Source: RGUW01 sp040399325 (GTDB lineage Bacteria > Cyanobacteriota > Cyanobacteriia > PCC-6307 > Cyanobiaceae). From it: a stretch of DNA of 64,000 bases. Below are positions 37,001 to 44,733 of this stretch, piece after piece (positions within the stretch are counted from its first letter, which is position 1; every line of letters starts with the position of its first letter). The translations under genes were made by a program, and so were the position numbers. Under the pieces are notes generated by a model. The model made no database searches and was not told the DNA's origin. It saw only the letters and a program-made list of their open reading frames with translations. The stretch spans positions 9,397 to 73,396 of the forward strand of contig JBBASJ010000003.1 of assembly GCA_040399325.1 (NCBI GenBank). The letters run 5' to 3'.

Positions 37001-37573
37001 GTGCAGCTGCTCTCCCCCCTGGCCCTGGCAGCCCTGGAGGAACAGGCCGACAAGGCCAAGGTGAGTGCGGTGGTGATGGTGAGCGAGGTTCGCCAGGTCA
37101 CCACCCGCAAGGGCGACCGCATGGCGGTGCTGCAGCTCGAAGACCTCAGCGGCAGCTGCGAAGCCGTGGTCTTTCCCAAGACCTACGCCCGCCTGGCCGA
37201 CCATCTGCTGACCGACACCCGGTTGCTGCTCTGGGCCTCGGTCGACCGTCGCGACGAACGGGTGCAGCTGATCGTCGACGACTGCCGGGTGATCGACGAA
37301 CTCAAATTGTTGATGGTGGAGCTGCCGGCCGATGACGCCGCCGACATCACCATTCAGCACCGCCTGCGTGAATGCCTGCAGCGGCACCGCCCGGGTCAGG
37401 AGGACTCGGCCGCTGCCCGGGTGCCGGTGGTGGCCCTGGTGCGAGACAACGACAGCCTGCGCTACGTGCGCCTGGGCCCCCAGTTCTGCGTCGACAACCC
37501 GATGGCCGCCATGGCGACCCTGAATGAGGCCGCCTTTGCTGCCCGGGTCAGTTCACCCCTGCTGGCCGCCTGA
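34040..37573 (+). CDS. dnaE: DNA polymerase III alpha subunit, undivided and intein-free
   Basis: 1177 residues from GTG 34040. Replicative polymerase. N-terminal PHP domain begins with FVPLHNHSDYSLLDGASQ; the palm carries VGPGRGSAAGSLVAYALG and the metal-binding aspartates in SMPDIDTDFCIARRG; the finger/thumb part reads TFNRMTSKAVLKDVARVLD; the C-terminal third has a helix-hairpin-helix and OB-fold (VMVSEVRQVTTRKGDRMAVL). Many cyanobacteria split DnaE with a naturally split intein inserted before the Cys of EYCFNKSHS; here that site (FAEYCFNKSHSTAYGAV, junction between 36313 and 36314) is uninterrupted. The 3' end overlaps the PAM68 gene by 21 bp on the other strand. Confidence 0.97.
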   Translation: MVFVPLHNHSDYSLLDGASQLPAMVERAVELGMPALALTDHGVMYGAIELLKLCSKAGIKPIIGNEMYVINGSLDDPNPPKKERRYHLVVLAKNATGYRNLVKLTSISHLKGMRGRGIFARACIDKATLKAHSEGLIIATACLGGEISQAILRGRPEVAREVARWYQEVFGGEFYLEIQDHGGIEDRIVNTEIARIGSELGIELIATNDAHYLSVGDVEAHDALLCVLTGKLISDEKRLRYTGTEYIKSEAEMLQLFGDHLDAGVIERAVANTARVADKVEDYDILGRYQMPRFPIPDGFTAPGYLRHVSEEGLRRRLGLGDGEAFEATYGERLDFELQVMEQMGFPTYFLVVWDYIRFARDNGIPVGPGRGSAAGSLVAYALGITNIDPVTNGLLFERFLNPERKSMPDIDTDFCIARRGEVIDYVTRRYGDDKVAQIITFNRMTSKAVLKDVARVLDIPYGDADRLAKLIPVVRGKPAKLKEMIGDESPAPEFRDKYQNDPQVKHWVDLAMRIEGTNKTFGVHAAGVVIAADPLDELVPLQRNNDGQVITQYFMEDVESMGLLKMDFLGLKNLTMIDKTIDLVASSCGETVDPDALPLDDEATYGLLARGDLEGIFQLESSGMRQIVRDLKPSSLEDISSILALYRPGPLDAGLIPKFINRKHGREAIDFAHEKLQPILKETYGIMVYQEQIMKIAQDLAGYSLGEADLLRRAMGKKKKSEMEKHQSVFVNGASERGVDPKLAEGLFEQMVLFAEYCFNKSHSTAYGAVTYQTAYLKAHYPVAYMAALLTVNAGDSAKVQRYIANCNAMGIEVMPPDINASGIDFTPVEGRILFGLSAIRNLGEGAIRQLLESRRADGPFSCLGELCDRIPGQQLNRRALEALIHSGALDALEPRANRAQLMADLDLVLDWASSRARDRASGQGNLLDLLGGGGADGSAIPASSAATAPKAAPVSDYPSNEKLRLEKELVGFYLSDHPLKQLSRPVQLLSPLALAALEEQADKAKVSAVVMVSEVRQVTTRKGDRMAVLQLEDLSGSCEAVVFPKTYARLADHLLTDTRLLLWASVDRRDERVQLIVDDCRVIDELKLLMVELPADDAADITIQHRLRECLQRHRPGQEDSAAARVPVVALVRDNDSLRYVRLGPQFCVDNPMAAMATLNEAAFAARVSSPLLAA

Positions 37574-37969
37574 TCGCATGGCCCGCACCGACTGCCGCAG
37601 GCGGCCGATGTTGAGTCCCAGCTGTTCGGTACCCAGCAGGGTGCCGGGTTCAGGCTCCCAGCTGGCCGAGAGCACGCCATAGCTGAGACCGAGCACCCCC
37701 AACAGAAAGAATCCGCCTGAGGCGATCAGGGTGACGCCGGTGGGGACCTCGATGATCTGACGGCTGATCAGCAGGTAGCTGACCACGAACACCGCCATTC
37801 CCATCACCGAGGGAATACCGCTGGCCACGGCGATGCGCCGGGCCATGCGGTTGGCGACCACATCGGGAATTCCCGACTGTCGCCCGGTTCCGGATTGGCC
37901 GGCTCCGCCTTTGGAGCGGGCTCCTGACCGAGCGGCCGGTGGCTGGGGACCGAGGCCCTTGGACGCCAT
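37553..37969 (-). CDS. PAM68 family photosystem II assembly protein
   Basis: 138 residues: a hydrophilic Gly/Ser/Arg-rich N-terminus (to ~residue 45), then two transmembrane helices (SVMGMAVFVVSYLLIS and TLIASGGFFLLGVLGLSYGV) linked by RQIIEVPTGV, and the conserved tail SASWEPEPGTLLGTEQLGLN. This is the PAM68 pattern (DUF3464) of cyanobacteria and chloroplasts, where the protein helps early steps of photosystem II assembly at the thylakoid membrane. Downstream of rpsO by 11 bp on the same strand, an arrangement suggesting co-transcription with a ribosomal gene. Confidence 0.88.
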   Translation of the reverse strand: MASKGLGPQPPAARSGARSKGGAGQSGTGRQSGIPDVVANRMARRIAVASGIPSVMGMAVFVVSYLLISRQIIEVPTGVTLIASGGFFLLGVLGLSYGVLSASWEPEPGTLLGTEQLGLNIGRLRQSVRAMRSGGQQG

Positions 37970-37980
37970 GGGGACACGCC

Positions 37981-38250
37981 TCAGCCGCGAATGCCGAGCT
38001 TGCTGATCAGCTGGCTGTAGCGGTCTTGGCTGATGCCGCGCAGATAGCCGAGCAGGCGCTTGCGGCGACCGATCATCTTGAGCAGGCCCTGGCGCGAGGA
38101 AAAGTCGTGCTTGTTGGCCTGCAGGTGGCCGGTCAGCTGGCTGATGCGCTCACTCAACATGGCCACCTGGACCTCGACCGATCCGGTGTCGGACCCGTGG
38201 GTCTGGTGGTTGTTGATGAGTTCCTGCTTCTTGGTCGTGGTCAGCGGCAT
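37981..38250 (-). CDS. rpsO: 30S ribosomal protein S15
   Basis: 89 residues from ATG 38250 (the frame is open 16 codons further). Canonical S15: LTTTKKQELINNHQTHGSDT, then EVQVAMLSERISQLTGHLQA and RQGLLKMIGRRKRLLGYLR. Binds 16S rRNA early in assembly of the 30S platform. Upstream, 62 bp separate it from ruvA; downstream it may read into PAM68. Confidence 0.97.
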   Translation of the reverse strand: MPLTTTKKQELINNHQTHGSDTGSVEVQVAMLSERISQLTGHLQANKHDFSSRQGLLKMIGRRKRLLGYLRGISQDRYSQLISKLGIRG

Positions 38251-38312
38251 GGGCGGCTCAGGGCGCCCGCGGCGGCCCCGTACACAGCAAACAACCATCC
38301 TACGACCTGGAG

Positions 38313-38990
38313 TCAGGCTGCATCGCGGGACAACCAGCGAAGGCAGGCCCTGATCCAGCCATCGGGATCGTCGGGTAAGCCCTCGCCATCGGGGCCCTGC
38401 CCCCGGGCCGCCACCGCCCGCATCGCCCGCTGAATCTCGAGGGCCTCATAGCCCAGGGCAGCCAGGGTGAGGCGCACCTCTTCGCGGCCGGAGCCACTCA
38501 GGGCTGGCTCGTGCTCCAGCCCGGCATCGGCATCGTCGGCCTCGCCATCGAAAGCGTCGACCAGGTCGCTGAAACGCTGCTGCAAGCGGCTGCGCAGCTC
38601 CACGGAGAGACGCTCAGCCGTGCGCTTGCCGACGCCGGGAGCCTGGGCCAGGCAGCGCAGATCGGCCTGGATGATTGCCGCGACCAGCGCCCGCGGCGCC
38701 AGCTCGCCCAGCAGGGCGAGGCCCACCTGGGGGCCCACGCCGCTGACGGCCACCAGCTCGCGGAACAGATCCCGTTCGCAGCGTTCGGCAAATCCGTACA
38801 GCGACCAGCCGTCATCGCGGATGATGTGGTGGACGTGCAGGGTGAGCCTGGCGCCCTGCGGCGGCAGCTCAGCAAACTGGCGGCGGCTGAGCTGGACCTC
38901 GTAACCCACACCGGCCACCACCAGCACCACGCCAAACCGGTTGGCCTGCTGCCAAGGATCCTGAACCTGCCCCTGCAGCCAACCGATCAT
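38313..38990 (-). CDS. ruvA: Holliday junction branch-migration protein RuvA
   Basis: 225 residues from ATG 38988-38990; the frame is open upstream antisense to the lipoprotein gene. RuvA binds four-way junctions and loads the RuvB motor. Domain I: MIGWLQGQVQDPWQ ... GVVLVVAGVGYEVQLS; domain II with two helix-hairpin-helix motifs: LVAVSGVGPQVGLALLGEL and LAQAPGVGKRTAERLSVEL; domain III near the C-terminus: RLTLAALGYEALEIQRAMRA. The linker is longer and more acidic than in E. coli, and the last ~30 residues are an extra tail. Confidence 0.95.
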   Translation of the reverse strand: MIGWLQGQVQDPWQQANRFGVVLVVAGVGYEVQLSRRQFAELPPQGARLTLHVHHIIRDDGWSLYGFAERCERDLFRELVAVSGVGPQVGLALLGELAPRALVAAIIQADLRCLAQAPGVGKRTAERLSVELRSRLQQRFSDLVDAFDGEADDADAGLEHEPALSGSGREEVRLTLAALGYEALEIQRAMRAVAARGQGPDGEGLPDDPDGWIRACLRWLSRDAA

Positions 38991-39011
38991 CGTCGCCGTT
39001 TCACTGCCCCC

Positions 39012-39479
39012 ATGCTGCCCGCCCTGCCAAGCCCCAGACCCTGGCAGCCCTGGCGGGCCCTGAAGCGGCTGGCGGTGCTGGCCCTGCTGCTGCTGATGCC
39101 CCTGGGCCTCTCGGGCTGCGGCCGTGGCGGCGCCCCACCCCAGGCCACCGTGCAGAGCGCCCTGGCCCTGCAGATCGAACTGACCCAGGGCGCGATCGCC
39201 GCGGCCCTGGATCTGCCCCCGGCCGGCACCCCCCGGGTGAGCCATGTGCGCATCGAGCGACGCAGCGGCGTGCGCATCGGCGCAGGGCAGGGTCTGCAGC
39301 TTGAAGGGCATTTCGACTGGCAGCTGGCAAATGACCCGGTCAAGGTCGACAGCCCCTTTGAGATCTATCTGCAGCGCGGCGAACGCGGACAGAGCTGGCG
39401 ACTGGCCCGGCCCGGCGGCGGCGATGCCGAGGGTCAGGCCCAGCAGTGGCTGATTGATCCCCTGCCGATCAGGAGCTGA
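39012..39479 (+). CDS. Putative lipoprotein
   Basis: 155 residues from ATG 39012. The N-terminus has a signal peptide with a lipobox (LLLLMPLGLSGCGRGG, Cys after LSG), so the mature protein should be lipid-anchored. The rest, with RVSHVRIERRSGVRI and GLQLEGHFDWQLA, looks like a beta-rich domain of about 110 residues. No family recognised; probably conserved in picocyanobacteria. Divergent from ruvA with 21 bp between starts and convergent with the EamA gene (11 bp overlap). Confidence 0.72.
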   Translation: MLPALPSPRPWQPWRALKRLAVLALLLLMPLGLSGCGRGGAPPQATVQSALALQIELTQGAIAAALDLPPAGTPRVSHVRIERRSGVRIGAGQGLQLEGHFDWQLANDPVKVDSPFEIYLQRGERGQSWRLARPGGGDAEGQAQQWLIDPLPIRS

Positions 39480-40365
39480 GCAGGCGGCGGTCGCTCTGGC
39501 TGATCAACGTGGCCGCCAGCACCAGCAGGGCACCCCAGAGGGTGGCGGTGCCCAGCGGCTCGGCAAAGACCAGCCAGCCAAGCAGCACGGCAAAGGCGAC
39601 CTGCACGTAGCTGATCGCCGTTGCCCGCGCAGCCGGCAGGGCCGTGAGGCCCTGGGTCAGGTAGACCTGCCCCAGCTGGGTGAACACCCCCACACCGAGC
39701 AGGGCCAGCAGCTCGCGCATGGTGGGCAGCACCGGATCGATGAGCACCGGCGGCAGCGTCAACACCAGCGCCACCAGGGGGAAATAAAAGACGATCACCA
39801 GCGGATGCTCGCTGTGGCGCAGGGAGCGCACACTCACGTAGGCCAAAGCCGTGCTGAAGGCCCCCAGCAGCGCCACGAGCACCGCCAGGGGGGGCAGCGA
39901 CGGCCCGCCACCCCCAAGCGCCGCCGGCAGCAACCAGCCGGGGCTGGCCAGAAGCACCACCCCCAGCCAGCCCAGGGCAACGGCCAGCAGCACCCGTTTG
40001 CCGATGGGTTCACCCAGGTGCAACCAGGCCAGCAGAGCGGTGAAGGTGGGGTAGCTGTACTGCAGCACGGTGGCGGCAGCCAGCGGCAGCAGCGCCAGGG
40101 CGCGGTAGACGCACAGCAGCGCCAGGGTGCCGATGGCGCCGCGCCAGATCAGCAGCCAGCGGTGGTGTCCCCAGGGCGCCACACCGGCCCGGCGCAGCAA
40201 CCACCAGCTGAGCACCAGGCTGACCACCGCCCGGGCCAGCACCACCTCGGCCACCGGTATGCGGCCGCCCACCAGCTTCACGCACACCCCCATGAGCGCG
40301 AAGAACAGGGCACTGACCACCATGGCCCAGGCCGCGGGGATCGACGTCTGGGGGGCGATCGTCAT
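39469..40365 (-). CDS. EamA/DMT-family permease
   Basis: 298 residues with ten hydrophobic segments in two EamA repeats, e.g. WAMVVSALFFALMGVCVKLV (first TM) and VLVALLGAFSTALAYVSVRSL (start of the second repeat). The RAVVSLVLSWWLLRRAG and LQYSYPTFTALLAWLHLGEP blocks are typical of drug/metabolite exporters. It likely exports an amino acid, nucleotide or other small metabolite, not determinable here. Monocistronic by context. Confidence 0.88.
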   Translation of the reverse strand: MTIAPQTSIPAAWAMVVSALFFALMGVCVKLVGGRIPVAEVVLARAVVSLVLSWWLLRRAGVAPWGHHRWLLIWRGAIGTLALLCVYRALALLPLAAATVLQYSYPTFTALLAWLHLGEPIGKRVLLAVALGWLGVVLLASPGWLLPAALGGGGPSLPPLAVLVALLGAFSTALAYVSVRSLRHSEHPLVIVFYFPLVALVLTLPPVLIDPVLPTMRELLALLGVGVFTQLGQVYLTQGLTALPAARATAISYVQVAFAVLLGWLVFAEPLGTATLWGALLVLAATLISQSDRRLLSS

Positions 40366-40436
40366 CGAACCATCGAAGCACTGACGATCGGCCGTAGCGT
40401 GGCTACAAGACCCCTGTCGCCCAGACCGACCCGTTT

Positions 40437-40730
40437 GTGATCCCTCGCTTCGGCAACCTTGCCCTAACAGCCCTGGCGGCCCTGAGCCTGGCCCTGTTGC
40501 CCCGCTCGGGTGACGCCCAGGTGGGCTCCAACATGAAGGATCAGATGATCTTTCACTTCTGCAGCAAGGCGATGACGGCCGACCTCGAAAAGGCCGGCAA
40601 GACGCCCCCCAGCGGCATGGTCGACCACACCTGCGCCTGCGTGGTGCAACAGATCAACGGCCGTGCCTCGATCGAGCAGGCCAAGGCGATCTGCCAGGCC
40701 CAGGCCCAGCAGAAGTACGCGCTGCAGTAA
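40437..40730 (+). CDS. Small exported cysteine-containing protein
   Basis: 97 residues from GTG 40437. Signal peptide (LALTALAALSLALLPRSGDA) and a mature part of ~70 residues with four cysteines (FHFCSKAMT, HTCACVVQQ, KAICQAQAQ), a spacing that suggests two disulfides in a small helical domain. Similar short Cys proteins are common in marine Synechococcus. Function unknown. It lies 6 bp upstream of dnaG. Confidence 0.65.
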   Translation: MIPRFGNLALTALAALSLALLPRSGDAQVGSNMKDQMIFHFCSKAMTADLEKAGKTPPSGMVDHTCACVVQQINGRASIEQAKAICQAQAQQKYALQ

Positions 40731-40736
40731 CCGCCG

Positions 40737-42818
40737 TTGAGCCAACCGCGCCTGCACCCCCGCACGATCGAGGCCGTCAAGGAGCGAGCCGACATCGTTG
40801 ATGTGGTCGGTGAGCACGTGGTGCTCAAGAAAAAAGGTCGTGAATTTGTCGGCATCTGCCCCTTTCACGACGACAAGTCGCCGTCGATGACCGTGTCACC
40901 GGCGAAGCAGTTCTATTACTGCTTTTCCTGCGGCGCCGGTGGCAACGCCATCAAGTTCCTGATGGAACTGCAGCGCACCAGCTTCAGCGAGGTGGTGCTG
41001 GAGCTGGCGCGCAAATACCAGCTGCCGGTCGAGACCCTCGACGGCCCCCAGCAGGAGCGCCTGCGTCAGCAACTGTCGCGGCGCGAGCAGCTGCATCGGG
41101 TGATGACGCTGGCCGCGGGGTTCTTTCGCACGGCGCTGCAACAGCCCCAGGGACAGGCCGCGCTCAGCTACCTGCGGGAACAACGGGGCCTGCAACCGGC
41201 CACGATCGACGCGTTCGGGCTCGGCTATGCCCCCGAAGGCTGGGACGGACTGCTCAACCATCTGCAGCGGGTCGAGGGCCTCGCCCCCGAACTGCTGGAG
41301 GCCGCGGGTCTGGTGGTCGCCCGCAAGGGCGGTGAGGGGTTCTACGACCGCTTCCGCCACCGTTTGATGGTGCCGATCAAGGACCGTCAGGGCAGGGTGA
41401 TCGGCTTTGGCGGCCGCAGCCTGGATGGCAGCGAACCGAAATACCTCAACTCACCCGAGACCGAACTGTTTGAGAAGGGGAAGCACCTGTTCGGGCTCGA
41501 TCTGGCCGCCGACGCCATTCGCCGCGATGACCGGGCTGTGGTGGTGGAGGGGTATTTCGATGTGATCGCGCTCCACGCCGCGGGCATCAGCAACGCGGTC
41601 GCCGCGCTGGGCACGGCGCTCAGCAGCCAGCAGATCACCCAGCTCTGCCGTTGCTGCGACAGCAAACGACTGATCCTCAACTTCGATGCCGACGGTGCCG
41701 GGGTGCGTGCCGCCCAGCGGGCCATCGGCGAGGTCGAGCAACTCGCCCTGCAGGGGCAGCTGGAGCTGCGGGTGCTGCAACTGCCGGCAGGCAAAGATCC
41801 CGATGAGTACCTCAAGCAGCACGGCCCGGGCGACTACCGCGCCCTGCTCGATCAGGCGCCGCTGTGGCTCGACTGGCAGATCGAACAGGTGCTGGCGGGG
41901 CTGGATCTGAGCCGCTCCGACCAGTTCCAGCGGGCCGTCGGCGGGGTGGTGGGCCTGCTGGGCAAGCTGCCGGTGAGCGCGGTGCGCAGCCGCTATCTGC
42001 AGCAGGTGGCCGAGCGCCTGGCAGGAGGGCAGGCGCGCCTGGCTCTGCAACTCGAAGAGGACCTGCGTCAGCAGGTCAAGGGCCAGCGCTGGCACGGCCG
42101 CTCCAGCCGCTGGGAAGGCCCGGGCGAAGCCGGCCTGCGCGAGCGGGCCGAAGCCGAGATCCTGCGGCTCTACCTGCATTGCCCCACCGAGCGGGCCGCG
42201 ATTCGCCAGGAGCTGCACCGCCGCGAGCTCGAGGACTTTGCACTGCAGCACCATCGCCTGCTGTGGGCCGCGATCAGCACCCTCGAAGAGGACAACCTGG
42301 GCAATGGTCAGCTCGAGGCGATCAGCCGCGGCCACGCCGATGGCCATGCCCTTGCCGACCTTGATCTACCTCGGCTCCTGGGCGATCAGCTGCTGATCGA
42401 TCAGGGCGAACTGCTCAACCGGCTCACGCCGCTGCTCGAACCCACCGAGGTGCAGCGCGCGGCCCTGGGCCAGCCCCTGCTGCAGCTGCGCGGGGCGGCC
42501 GCCACCCTGGAGCGGCAGAAAAGCCTCAAGCGCTGCAGGCATCTGCTGGACGCCTGGAGCAGCCAGCGTCTCAAAACCCTGGAGACCTGCATCGCCCGGC
42601 TGCTGCAGGAGGGCGAGGGCACAGGGGCGGGCCCCGCCAACCCCACGGCCACCAATCCGGGGCTCGACATGGAGGCCCGGATCGACAGCCTCTTCGCTGA
42701 GCTGAACCGGGATGCCCTGCGCTTTCAGACGCTGTACTACAGCGAGCGCAAACATGTGGAGCATCTCGACGATCAGCGCCGCGCCCGGCTGCACGAGGTG
42801 GCAACGGCGCCACAATGA
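40737..42818 (+). CDS. dnaG: DNA primase
   Basis: 693 residues from TTG 40737. Synthesises RNA primers for replication. The N-terminal CHC2 zinc ribbon reads GICPFHDDKSPSMTVSP and YYCFSCGAGGNAIKFLM (C-x2-H ... C-x2-C). The catalytic TOPRIM core shows GGRSLDGSEPKYLNSPET, then VVVEGYFDVIALHAAGI and LNFDADGAGVRAAQRA, with the acidic metal ligands. The C-terminal third is helical, as expected for the helicase-binding domain, and ends in a longer Ala/Gln-rich tail. Downstream of a small Cys gene with 6 bp spacing. Confidence 0.96.
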   Translation: MSQPRLHPRTIEAVKERADIVDVVGEHVVLKKKGREFVGICPFHDDKSPSMTVSPAKQFYYCFSCGAGGNAIKFLMELQRTSFSEVVLELARKYQLPVETLDGPQQERLRQQLSRREQLHRVMTLAAGFFRTALQQPQGQAALSYLREQRGLQPATIDAFGLGYAPEGWDGLLNHLQRVEGLAPELLEAAGLVVARKGGEGFYDRFRHRLMVPIKDRQGRVIGFGGRSLDGSEPKYLNSPETELFEKGKHLFGLDLAADAIRRDDRAVVVEGYFDVIALHAAGISNAVAALGTALSSQQITQLCRCCDSKRLILNFDADGAGVRAAQRAIGEVEQLALQGQLELRVLQLPAGKDPDEYLKQHGPGDYRALLDQAPLWLDWQIEQVLAGLDLSRSDQFQRAVGGVVGLLGKLPVSAVRSRYLQQVAERLAGGQARLALQLEEDLRQQVKGQRWHGRSSRWEGPGEAGLRERAEAEILRLYLHCPTERAAIRQELHRRELEDFALQHHRLLWAAISTLEEDNLGNGQLEAISRGHADGHALADLDLPRLLGDQLLIDQGELLNRLTPLLEPTEVQRAALGQPLLQLRGAAATLERQKSLKRCRHLLDAWSSQRLKTLETCIARLLQEGEGTGAGPANPTATNPGLDMEARIDSLFAELNRDALRFQTLYYSERKHVEHLDDQRRARLHEVATAPQ

Positions 42819-42864
42819 GACGGCGCCGCAATGAGGCGTGATCGTCACCCCCCACGGCCAAGCG

Positions 42865-43245
42865 ATGGTTCTGCGTTCTTCTGCCCTGCTCCTGGGTCTT
42901 GGGCTGCTCACGGGTGCACCGGCAGCCCTGCACGCCCAGGGCCTGGTGCCCGACAGCCAGATTCGGGCCATCAACACCGCCCGCAATGCTGCGGTGACTG
43001 CCAACGGAGGGCTCTCGGTCTACCGGCCCGCCAAGTGCATGTTTGAGACCACCAATCCGTTCAACAAGTGCCTGATCAGCAACGATGACAACGGCTTCGT
43101 CTTTCGCTTTCTGGGAGGTCCTCCCGGCTGGCAGCAACTGAACCTGCAGCCCACCCTGCAGACCCAGATCCGCATCTCCAGCGATGGCCGCACCGTGCTG
43201 CAGACCATCTACAACGGCCCGCCGCAGTCCAACGGGCAGCAGTGA
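42865..43245 (+). CDS. Small exported protein
   Basis: 126 residues from ATG 42865 (a GTG nine codons earlier is possible). Signal peptide LRSSALLLGLGLLTGAPAAL then HAQ. The mature part has SVYRPAKCMFETTNPFNKCL with two cysteines and FVFRFLGGPPGWQQLNLQPT, giving a small beta-sheet domain. No family known to me; pattern of compact secreted proteins in picocyanobacteria. 47 bp after dnaG. Confidence 0.65.
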   Translation: MVLRSSALLLGLGLLTGAPAALHAQGLVPDSQIRAINTARNAAVTANGGLSVYRPAKCMFETTNPFNKCLISNDDNGFVFRFLGGPPGWQQLNLQPTLQTQIRISSDGRTVLQTIYNGPPQSNGQQ

Positions 43246-43277
43246 CACAATGGATTCTCGTCAGAAGCCCAGGCTGA

Positions 43278-43610
43278 ATGGCTTGCCCACGCTGCGGCTG
43301 CCGCATCATCAGCAAGCTGGGTAAGGGCCACGCCGGTCAGCTGATCTGTGCCGACTGCGGCCTGGATCTGACCACGAAGCTGGCGCTTCAGCGCAACGGC
43401 ACCGGCCTGGGCAGCCAGTTCATGACGATCGTCCTGATCACCGTTTTCGGCATCACAGCGATCGCGTTGATGGTGATCAAGGACCGTCGCCCCGAGAGCC
43501 TGGATCCAGGCACTGCGGCCACGGTTGATCTCAACAAACCCCGTGACGGCGAGCGGGGCCCGTTGCGTTTGATCATCGTGCCGCGTCTGCCCGGACGGCT
43601 GAATCCCTGA
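43278..43610 (+). CDS. Zinc-ribbon single-TM protein
   Basis: 110 residues. The N-terminus has a rubredoxin-like/zinc-ribbon pattern, CPRCGCRII ... LICADCGLDL (two C-x2-C knuckles 18 residues apart), followed by a transmembrane helix (FMTIVLITVFGITAIALMVI) and a short basic tail. The cytoplasmic zinc ribbon on a membrane anchor would suit a chaperone or assembly protein; no named family recognised. Confidence 0.65.
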   Translation: MACPRCGCRIISKLGKGHAGQLICADCGLDLTTKLALQRNGTGLGSQFMTIVLITVFGITAIALMVIKDRRPESLDPGTAATVDLNKPRDGERGPLRLIIVPRLPGRLNP

Positions 43611-43641
43611 GGGCTTCACGGACAGGGCCTCAGTGAGCGCG

Positions 43642-44646
43642 TCAGTCGGGCTCCTCGAGATTGAACCGCTTCCAGCCCGCCAGCACGCCGAAGATCGCTT
43701 CAGCGCTGATCAGGCCCACGAAGGCACCGAATTCATCGACCACCACCCGCAGCGATGACGGGTCACCACGCCTGAAACTGGTGAGCAGGCGGTCGGCCCT
43801 GATCACCTCGGGCACGTAATCGGGGGCCTCGGCCAGGGCCGCCACGGGCTGGTCGGTGGGGCCGGCCGCCAGGGCGGCAAGGGCCACCTCGCGGCGCAAA
43901 ACCCCCATGACCTCATCGACCTCCTTGCCCAGCAGCACCCAGGCCGAGCCCGCCGGGGCTGCCACGATGGCATCGGCGGCCTGAGCCAGGCCCAACTCCA
44001 CCGGCAGGGTCAGGGTGGCGACCCGCGGCGTCATCAGATCGCGGGCCGTGAGGTCGTTGAGGGCAAAGACCTTGCCGATCATGGCCGCCTCATCGGCCTC
44101 GATCTGGCCCTGCTGGCTGCCGAGGCGTGCCAGCAGGTGAATCTCGTGCTCATTGGTGGTCAGTTCGGCCGTGGCCGTCAGCGACGGCATCAGACGCTCC
44201 AGCAGCACCAGCAGGGGCCGCATCAGCCGCTGCAGCAGCAGCAGAGGCCGGGCCGCCACCAGGGCGATCGGGATGGCGAAGGAATTGCCGATGGTCTTGG
44301 GGAAGATCTCCCCGAACAGAATCACCGCCACGGTGAAGCCACCGTTGAACAGCAGCAGGGCCAGCTCGCTCTGACCGAGCCGGTCGAAGGCATGACCGGC
44401 CTGCACCCCCAGCAGCAGCGAGCCGGAGATGTTGAACAGGTTGTTGAGCACGACCAGCAGGGCCAGGGAGCGGCCAGGGCTGGTCTTGATGCGTTCCAGG
44501 GCGACGGCTCCACCGACCCGCTGCTTGGCCAGGGTGTGCAACTGGATCGGATTGACCGAGAGCAGTGCCGCCTCTGTGCCCGAGGCCAACGCCGAGCCCA
44601 GCAGGATCAGACCGGCCAGCACGGCGAGCACAACAAGCGGATGCAT
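43642..44646 (-). CDS. CNNM-domain transporter-like protein with CBS pair
   Basis: 334 residues from ATG 44646. Three or four N-terminal hydrophobic helices of the CNNM (DUF21) domain (LVVLAVLAGLILLGSALASG, LALLLFNGGFTVAVILFGEI) include the conserved FGEIFPKTIGN, then a cytoplasmic CBS pair (DLTARDLMTPRVATLTL and later RRGDPSSLRVVVDEFGAFVG). The CorC/HlyC C-terminal domain is missing, so it is the short form. Such proteins act in Mg2+/Co2+ efflux or Na+-linked Mg2+ handling. Divergent from the KtrB-like gene. Confidence 0.85.
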   Translation of the reverse strand: MHPLVVLAVLAGLILLGSALASGTEAALLSVNPIQLHTLAKQRVGGAVALERIKTSPGRSLALLVVLNNLFNISGSLLLGVQAGHAFDRLGQSELALLLFNGGFTVAVILFGEIFPKTIGNSFAIPIALVAARPLLLLQRLMRPLLVLLERLMPSLTATAELTTNEHEIHLLARLGSQQGQIEADEAAMIGKVFALNDLTARDLMTPRVATLTLPVELGLAQAADAIVAAPAGSAWVLLGKEVDEVMGVLRREVALAALAAGPTDQPVAALAEAPDYVPEVIRADRLLTSFRRGDPSSLRVVVDEFGAFVGLISAEAIFGVLAGWKRFNLEEPD

Positions 44647-44733
44647 GGCGAAGGCCGAAGCCGGTGTGAGGGTGTCGCCTCTTTTTAACCTGCATCCGGG
44701 CTGGCACCCATGGGGCGCTGCAGACTGGGGGCC